Positions 57,732 to 64,000 of a stretch of 64,000 nucleotides of DNA are shown here, one piece after another. Source of the DNA: Nitrosomonadales bacterium (GTDB lineage Bacteria; Pseudomonadota; Gammaproteobacteria; Burkholderiales; Gallionellaceae); the NCBI GenBank assembly GCA_016214695.1, contig JACRNY010000001.1:1205520-1269519 (forward strand), in the 5' to 3' direction. Below the pieces are notes generated by a model that searched no databases, was not told where the DNA came from, and was given only the letters and a program-made list of their open reading frames with translations. Both the position numbers and the translations under genes were made by a program. Position 1 is the first letter of the stretch. The number at the start of each line of letters is the position of its first letter.

Positions 57732-57795
57732 TTGACTCAAGGCCCGACCACTGGCTTAATTGGCTCATAAATCAGAGCCGAATAAGGAGCCGAAT
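57732..57795 (+). promoter_or_regulatory. Promoter and operator-like repeats of the toxin-antitoxin operon
   Basis: TTGACT (57732-57737), a 17-base spacer and CTTAAT (57755-57760) make a fair sigma-70 promoter. Directly after come GGCTC-ATAAATCA-GAGCC (57762-57779) and a direct repeat GAGCCGAAT (57775-57783 and 57787-57795). AAGGAG within these is the ribosome site. The layout fits autoregulation by the antitoxin. Confidence 0.6.
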
Positions 57796-57796
57796 T

Positions 57797-58054
57797 ATGG
57801 CAATGGAAGCGATACTGTCCGACCTTTCCGTCAGCATGACGGAATTCAAGAAGAATCCGAACGATGCCCTCCGCGAATCGAATGGGCAAACGGTAGCCGT
57901 GCTCAGCCACAACAAGCCCGCCTTCTACATGGTGCCGCCGGAACGCTACGAGGCAATGCTGGAACAACTCGACGACCTGCAACTCGTGAAGCTGGCTAAG
58001 GAACGCCTCAAGCAAAAAGGCCGCGCCGTCGAGGTGACGCTGGATGACCTCTAA
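57797..58054 (+). CDS. StbD/YefM-type (Phd family) antitoxin
   Basis: 85 residues. The N-terminal DNA-binding half starts MAMEAILSDLSVSMTEFKKN and has VAVLSHNKPAFYMVPPERYEAMLEQLDDLQ, typical of Phd/YefM/StbD antitoxins; the C-terminal LAKERLKQKGRAVEVTLDDL should bind the toxin. It overlaps the toxin gene by 11 bases. It should repress its own operon. Confidence 0.9.
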   Translation: MAMEAILSDLSVSMTEFKKNPNDALRESNGQTVAVLSHNKPAFYMVPPERYEAMLEQLDDLQLVKLAKERLKQKGRAVEVTLDDL

Positions 58055-58361
58055 GCAGGCCAAAGCCCCTGCGAGATACCGGCTCAAGTTTGTGCCGGAC
58101 GCCTGGCGTGAATGGCAGGCGCTTGATGGTTCCATCAAACAAGCCCTCAAGCCGCTGCTGTCCAAACGCCTGCAAAACCCGCATGTGCCGGGCTCGCAAC
58201 TACACCGAGAATTGGCTGGTTGCTACAAGATCAAACTGCTCAAACAGGGATACCGTCTGGTTTACATGGTCGAGGATGACGAGCTGATTGTGCTGGTGCT
58301 GTCGGTGGGCAAACGTGAAAGCAGTGTGGCCTATCTGGCGGCGGCGAAGCGGAAAAAATAG
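58044..58361 (+). CDS. RelE/StbE-type toxin
   Basis: 105 residues in the RelE/ParE superfamily: YRLKFVPDAWREWQALDGSI, then LQNPHVPGSQLHRELAGCYKIKLLKQGYRLVYMV and VLVLSVGKRESSVAYLAA. RelE toxins cleave mRNA in the ribosome. Basic residues in the conserved positions are present, so the toxin seems intact. Translated with the antitoxin. Confidence 0.9.
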   Translation: MTSKQAKAPARYRLKFVPDAWREWQALDGSIKQALKPLLSKRLQNPHVPGSQLHRELAGCYKIKLLKQGYRLVYMVEDDELIVLVLSVGKRESSVAYLAAAKRKK

Positions 58362-58364
58362 AGA

Positions 58365-58628
58365 ATGAAAAAACTGACAGCCAATGAGCAAAGACCAAAA
58401 GATATAGCGGCGACGGAAGCGGCGTTGGCTGAAACACGAGCCGACATCGCGGCTGGCCGCGTGGTCAAGGAGTCTGCTGAGGCGCATGTCAACCGATTGA
58501 ATAAGGTATTGCTCAATAATGACAACGCGCTCACGCTCACCCAGCGCGACTTTGAAGCTTTCGCGTCATCTGTAAAAGAACCACCCAATCCCAAGGTGGC
58601 ACTGCGCAAACTCATGGCTCGCAAATGA
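58365..58628 (+). CDS. Antitoxin-like protein with a DUF1778-type tail
   Basis: 87 residues. The C-terminal part (LTLTQRDFEAFASSVKEPPNPKVALRKL) resembles the toxin-binding tail of DUF1778/TacA antitoxins, but no ribbon-helix-helix start is seen. The N-terminal part (AALAETRADIAAGRVVKESA) looks more like the end of a Phd-type antitoxin. No GNAT toxin gene follows. It lies 3 bases after the toxin gene, so it is probably cotranscribed. It may be a remnant, an alternative antitoxin, or a real third component. Confidence 0.7.
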   Translation: MKKLTANEQRPKDIAATEAALAETRADIAAGRVVKESAEAHVNRLNKVLLNNDNALTLTQRDFEAFASSVKEPPNPKVALRKLMARK

Positions 58629-58703
58629 CCTTCCGATGCTGAATCTGCCGCTTGCCACACTGGACTAGACGGCAGTGCGTGATGTGAATCACTGGAGAAG
58701 CTA

Positions 58704-59483
58704 ATGGCTACAAACCGCTGGACGAAAGAACAACTCAAGCTCGCTTTCCATCTGTATTGCCAATTGCCGTTCGGCAAACTAGATATGCGCACACCAGAAG
58801 TTATCAGACTAGCCACTTTGATAGGCCGTACGCCCGGAGCCGTGGCGATGAAGCTGAGCAACTTCGCCAGTATTGACCCGGCCATCACGAGCACTGGCCG
58901 GAAGGGACTGGAAGGGGCGTCGAACCTTGACCGAGAGATATGGGATGAATTTCATGCTGATTGGGAAGCTCTGGCCGTTGAGAGCGAAATGCTCAGAAGA
59001 AAGCTAGATGCTGAAGAGCAGCCGGTAGACGATTCAGAAGAACAACTCGTTCCAGAAGACTTCACGGGGGAAACTCGCAAGGTTGTAACAGAGCAACGCA
59101 TCAAGCAGAGCTTCTTCCGTCGCGCAGTGTTGAGCAGTTATCGAGGACGCTGTTGCATGTCAGGATTGTCGGAGCCTCGCTTGTTGGTAGCCAGTCATAT
59201 TGTGCCTTGGAGCAAGGACAAGGCGAATCGCTTGAATCCGAGCAATGGATTATGTTTATCGGCTATCCATGATCGGGCGTTTGATAAGGGACTGATAGCG
59301 ATTGATGATGATTTCAAGATAGTTGTGTCAGAAGAACTTAGGCGGCGCGATGAGCAATTCATAAAAGACGTGCTAGTTCCACTGAATGGGAAGTCTATTG
59401 AACTACCGGAACGTTTCATGCCTAGCGTCGAATTCCTTTCGCGTCACCGGGCAGATTTGTTTGTTGATAATCAGAAAAAATGA
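58704..59483 (+). CDS. HNH endonuclease
   Basis: 259 residues. The N-terminal part has a MATNRWTKEQLKLAFHLYCQLPFG helical segment and a TLIGRTPGAVAMKLSNFASID motif. The C-terminal part is an HNH_2-type nuclease with H165 (SHIVPW), N181 (NPSNGLCLS) and H189 (IHDRAFDKG). All three catalytic positions are present. Base composition is clearly lower in GC than the neighbours. A GGAG site precedes the ATG. It overlaps the next gene by four bases (ATGA), so they form a two-gene unit; a defensive or mobile role is possible. Confidence 0.85.
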   Translation: MATNRWTKEQLKLAFHLYCQLPFGKLDMRTPEVIRLATLIGRTPGAVAMKLSNFASIDPAITSTGRKGLEGASNLDREIWDEFHADWEALAVESEMLRRKLDAEEQPVDDSEEQLVPEDFTGETRKVVTEQRIKQSFFRRAVLSSYRGRCCMSGLSEPRLLVASHIVPWSKDKANRLNPSNGLCLSAIHDRAFDKGLIAIDDDFKIVVSEELRRRDEQFIKDVLVPLNGKSIELPERFMPSVEFLSRHRADLFVDNQKK

Positions 59484-59869
59484 CTGATGCGCTAACACCA
59501 CTCATTTTGCATGAGGATGCTTTTTACGAGTTCTTCGTGCCATATCGACATCCAAAGGCAGCACATGACATTTGGGGTGGTCATGGATTGGAAACATTCG
59601 GTGCTGACTTGGAATTAGTGCGCAGCCTTGATCAAAATCATGTGTGGACTGTGGTGGAAAGCGGCTGTGATGACGATTTATGGATTACGTCTGGGTTTCA
59701 TTATGTGAATCGGATTTGCTACTTGGTAACTGAGAAAGCGCATAACGGACAGGATATTGATTTTCGGGTTCCACATAATCTGCGTTCACTGACTCCGTTG
59801 GGACTCAAAAGGCAGGTAAACAAAATCAAGCGTAGTTTGAGTCAAGTAATGCTGGACGGAGCTCAATGA
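59480..59869 (+). CDS. Unknown protein coupled to the HNH endonuclease
   Basis: 129 residues, no membrane segment or signal peptide, rather acidic with a basic tail (LGLKRQVNKIKRSLSQVM). Aromatic segments include FYEFFVPYRHPKAAHDIWGG and VWTVVESGCDDDLWITSGFHYVN. I do not recognise the family. It is lower in GC, like the HNH gene, whose stop it overlaps. A bidirectional terminator follows. Confidence 0.7.
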   Translation: MTDALTPLILHEDAFYEFFVPYRHPKAAHDIWGGHGLETFGADLELVRSLDQNHVWTVVESGCDDDLWITSGFHYVNRICYLVTEKAHNGQDIDFRVPHNLRSLTPLGLKRQVNKIKRSLSQVMLDGAQ

Positions 59870-59880
59870 TTCACAAATAG

Positions 59881-59903
59881 AACGGGCCGCATTGCGGCCC
59901 GTT
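59881..59903. terminator. Bidirectional terminator between the HNH unit and thiC
   Basis: AACGGGCCGC (59881-59890), ATT, GCGGCCCGTT (59894-59903): a perfect 10-bp stem with T-rich sequence on both sides (TGATTTA to the right, CTATTTG on the other strand). It lies between convergent genes. Confidence 0.85.
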
Positions 59904-59925
59904 TGATTTACGGAGTGTGAAGGGC

Positions 59926-61905
<1,980 letters not shown>

Positions 61906-62022
61906 GAGTCCGGAAGGTACTGGAAAGGTGGATTCAAGGCAAGCGGGAAGGCTTTGTCTGGGCGGGGAGGCTTGTTATACTGCACCTTCACAAAAACACT
62001 TACGTTGCAAAGGGTCAGGGGG

Positions 62023-62676
62023 ATGAATAACGTGGAACTCGCTCGCTTCAATATGGTGGAACAACAGATCCGTCCGTGGGACGTTCTGGATATGAATGTG
62101 CTCGACCTCATCAAGAAGGTCAAGCGCGAACAATTCGTGCCGGTCGACAAGCAGTCGCTGGCATTCATGGATGTGGAGATTCCGCTCGGACACGGTGTGG
62201 CGATGTGGTCGCCCAAGCTGGAAGCCCGTGCATTGCAGGCGCTGAAACTCAAGCGCAACGATCGCGTGCTGGAAGTGGGTACCGGCAGCGGCTATCTCAC
62301 CGCATTGCTGTCACGTATGGCCGATCATGTGACCAGCGTGGAACTGGTGCAGGAACTGAGCGCACGTGCTGCGCGCACTCTTGCCGCTCATCATTACGAC
62401 AATATCACGCTGGAAGTCGGCGACGCCTCCAAGGGCTGGGGCGGCGAGAAGTTCGACGCCATCGTGCTGACCGGTTCGGTGCCGCTGCCGCCGCAATCGC
62501 TGTACGAGATGCTGAACGTCGGCGGCCGCCTGTTCGCCATCGTGGGCGATGCGCCGGCGATGCAGGCCATGCTGGTGACTTGTGTGGCGCCGGGCGTCTT
62601 TGAGACTCATACTCTGTTTGAGACCAATGTCGCACCGTTGGCGAACGCGCCGCAGCCGCAGCGTTTTGTGTTCTAG
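62023..62676 (+). CDS. pcm: Protein-L-isoaspartate O-methyltransferase family protein
   Basis: 217 residues from ATG at 62023 after AGGGGG. SAM-binding motif [15 protein letters not shown], then [26 protein letters not shown], and the family's opening [14 protein letters not shown]. Proteins of this type in betaproteobacteria often precede tolC, and many lack proven isoaspartate activity. A longer open frame upstream (to 60604) is antisense to thiC and not part of the gene. Confidence 0.93.
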   Translation: MNNVELARFNMVEQQIRPWDVLDMNVLDLIKKVKREQFVPVDKQSLAFMDVEIPLGHGVAMWSPKLEARALQALKLKRNDRVLEVGTGSGYLTALLSRMADHVTSVELVQELSARAARTLAAHHYDNITLEVGDASKGWGGEKFDAIVLTGSVPLPPQSLYEMLNVGGRLFAIVGDAPAMQAMLVTCVAPGVFETHTLFETNVAPLANAPQPQRFVF

Positions 62677-62685
62677 CATCTCCCA

Positions 62686-62712
62686 CTGGCATCGCCGAAA
62701 GGGTGATGCCAG
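62686..62712 (+). terminator. Hairpin after the pcm gene
   Basis: CTGGCATCGCC pairs with GGTGATGCCAG (11 bp including one G-T pair) around a GAAAG loop, 9 bases after the pcm stop. The following CTTGTAAAG is only weakly T-rich, so it may end transcription partly or protect the RNA. Confidence 0.5.
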
Positions 62713-62737
62713 CTTGTAAAGTGTAGTCGCAGCATGT

Positions 62738-62759
62738 AATATTAGAAATCTCTAATATT
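62738..62759. promoter_or_regulatory. Inverted repeat operator candidate before tolC
   Basis: AATATTAGA (62738-62746) and TCTAATATT (62751-62759) are perfect inverted repeats with AATC between. The right arm runs into the ribosome binding site (TTTGGAGC) of the next gene. An A/T-rich 22-base palindrome like this is typical of small dimeric repressors (ArsR, MarR or TetR type); which one is unknown. Confidence 0.6.
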
Positions 62760-62770
62760 TGGAGCAGGCG

Positions 62771-63913
62771 ATGAATTTATCCAGAACGACCCTCAGCGTG
62801 ATCCTGGCCCTGGGCATCAGCCCGCTGGCCGGCGCTGCCGACCTTCTCGAACTCTACCGTGCCGCACAGAGCCAGGACGCCACCTTCGGCGCCGCCCGCG
62901 CCGCGCGCGAAGCCGGCCAGGAGAAACTCACCCAGGGCCGCGCCCTCATGCTGCCCAGCGTCAACCTCACCGCCAACACCACCAAGAACGACGTGCACAC
63001 CGTCCTGCCCGTTGATTCCACCAAAAAATACAACAGCCACGGCTACGGCGTCAGCCTCGTGCAGCCCCTGTTCCGCGAACAGAACTGGGCCCTGTATACC
63101 GAATCCGAACTGCAGGTCGCCCAATCCGAAGCCCAGTTCAAACAGGCCGAACAAGACCTCGCCCTGCGCGTCGCCCAGGCCTACTTCGACGTATTGATCG
63201 CCCAGGACAGCGTCCAGCTCGCCGCCGCGCAGAAGACCGCCATCGCCCAGCAGCTCGAACAGGCCAAGCGCAACTTCGAAGTCGGCACCGCCACCATCAC
63301 CGACACCCACGAAGCCCAGGCCCGCTACGACCTCATCGTCGCCCAGGAACTGGCCGCCCAGAGCAGCCTCGAGATCAAGCGCCGCAGCCTGCAGCAACTC
63401 ATCAACGCCCCCACCGTCGACATCGTCGCCAACTACAGCAACAGCTACACCGGCTACAACAGCTTCACCGGCAGCGCCACCGACATCCGCAGCACCAGCG
63501 TCGGCCTGCAACTGAACATGCCGCTGTTCCAGGGCGGCGCCACCCAGTCCAAATGGCGCGAAGCCGATGCCAACCGCACGCGCGCCAACCAGGAACTGGA
63601 GAACGCCCGCCGCAACGTCGAACTGCAGACCCGTCAGGCCTACGTTGGCGTGGTCAACGGCATCGCCCAGGTGCAGGCACTGCAACAGGCCCTGAAGTCG
63701 AGCGAGAGCCTGCTGGAAGCCAGCAAGCTGGGACACGAAGTGGGCGTGCGCACCAACCTCGACGTATTGAACGCCCAGCAACAGGCCTACGCCACGCGGC
63801 GCGACCTGTATCAGGCGGAATACAACTATCTGCTGAGCCAGCTACGCCTGAAGGCGGCGGTGGGCGGGTTAATCGAAGAAGATGTGAGTCGAGTGAATCA
63901 GGCCTTGCATTGA
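62771..63913 (+). CDS. tolC: TolC-family outer membrane channel, internally shortened
   Basis: Outer membrane part of type I secretion or efflux systems. 380 residues from ATG at 62771 after GGAGCAGGCG: signal peptide (LSVILALGISPLAGA), then two TolC structural repeats. The second repeat's strands (PTVDIVANYSNSYTG onward) begin directly after QQLIN at residue 212. Most relatives have about 60 more residues here, including the inter-repeat linker and a helix. The frame is intact. It is likely that a piece was deleted, or that this is an unusual variant; it may not form a normal trimer. Confidence 0.85.
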   Translation: MNLSRTTLSVILALGISPLAGAADLLELYRAAQSQDATFGAARAAREAGQEKLTQGRALMLPSVNLTANTTKNDVHTVLPVDSTKKYNSHGYGVSLVQPLFREQNWALYTESELQVAQSEAQFKQAEQDLALRVAQAYFDVLIAQDSVQLAAAQKTAIAQQLEQAKRNFEVGTATITDTHEAQARYDLIVAQELAAQSSLEIKRRSLQQLINAPTVDIVANYSNSYTGYNSFTGSATDIRSTSVGLQLNMPLFQGGATQSKWREADANRTRANQELENARRNVELQTRQAYVGVVNGIAQVQALQQALKSSESLLEASKLGHEVGVRTNLDVLNAQQQAYATRRDLYQAEYNYLLSQLRLKAAVGGLIEEDVSRVNQALH

Positions 63914-63956
63914 AAAACCAGTACTGAGTTCTGTGTGCTGAGTAATACACTCTTGA

Positions 63957-64000
63957 GCACTCAGCACTCAGCACTCAGCACTCAGCACTCAGCACTCAGC
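63957..64000. repeat. Heptamer tandem repeat (GCACTCA)n, running off the window
   Basis: Six perfect copies of GCACTCA and part of a seventh from 63957 to the window end. Just upstream, GTGCTGAGT (about 63935-63943) is the reverse complement of ACTCAGCAC, so the array could fold back. It follows the tolC stop by 43 bases. True length is unknown. Confidence 0.9.

Noticed and set aside
63957..64000. CRISPR array
   Set aside because: The repeat unit is 7 bases with no spacers; it is a simple tandem repeat.

Overview
The window looks like ordinary chromosome from a betaproteobacterium. The best guess is Nitrosomonadales, near Gallionella or Sideroxydans, from protein character and gene order; this is inference and no database was searched. 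GC is fairly high, genes are dense on both strands, and no stretch over 300 bases lacks a gene. I saw no rRNA, tRNA, CRISPR array, insertion sequence or prophage.

Layout. 1-2.7 kb: end of the ATP synthase operon (atpG partial, atpD, atpC) with a strong terminator. 2.8-8.6 kb: a PAS/GAF/HD-GYP signalling protein, then glmU-glmS for UDP-GlcNAc. glmS ends in a large hairpin made from the attTn7 target sequence, followed by an orphan ParA. 9.4-18 kb, mostly minus strand: ubiB, a Tim44-like protein, rluA, yjdM, ubiE, rfaE2, and the envelope cluster dolP-gmhA/diaA-yraN-lpoA with rsmI divergent. 19-21.9 kb: pyrC, a CheX-like phosphatase, a gamma carbonic anhydrase and two small conserved genes.

21.9-26.4 kb: a polyphosphate neighbourhood (pap, sixA, a lysine/alanine-rich basic protein, ppk1). 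26.4-33.2 kb: yggX, argA, a duplicated membrane protein, rsmE, a redoxin, trkA-trkH. 33.3-42.1 kb: the type IV pilus chemosensory operon pilG-pilH-pilI-pilJ and a giant CheA (ChpA/PilL). 42.1-49.7 kb: algH, ruvX, pyrB, a catalytically dead dihydroorotase (PyrX), prlC, a glutaredoxin-like protein, xthA and a secreted phosphoesterase.

49.8-54.5 kb: the nitrogen control unit ntrC, ntrB, a DUF4124 protein and glnA. glnA has a sigma-54 promoter and an upstream NtrC site overlapping the end of a CDF transporter gene. 55.7-57.7 kb: rhodanese, uppP and two small cysteine-containing proteins. 57.8-59.9 kb: a lower-GC accessory islet with a StbDE/RelBE-type toxin-antitoxin pair, a chimeric antitoxin-like protein, and an HNH endonuclease overlapping an unknown gene. 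59.9-64 kb: thiC with a TPP riboswitch, a Pcm-family methyltransferase, a TolC-family protein that seems to lack an internal segment, and a heptamer tandem repeat at the window edge.

Several families of short palindromic repeats occupy the intergenic spaces. The best candidates for something new are the 58.7-59.9 kb HNH two-gene unit, the glmS/attTn7 inverted copy, the basic protein among polyphosphate genes, and the TolC deletion.
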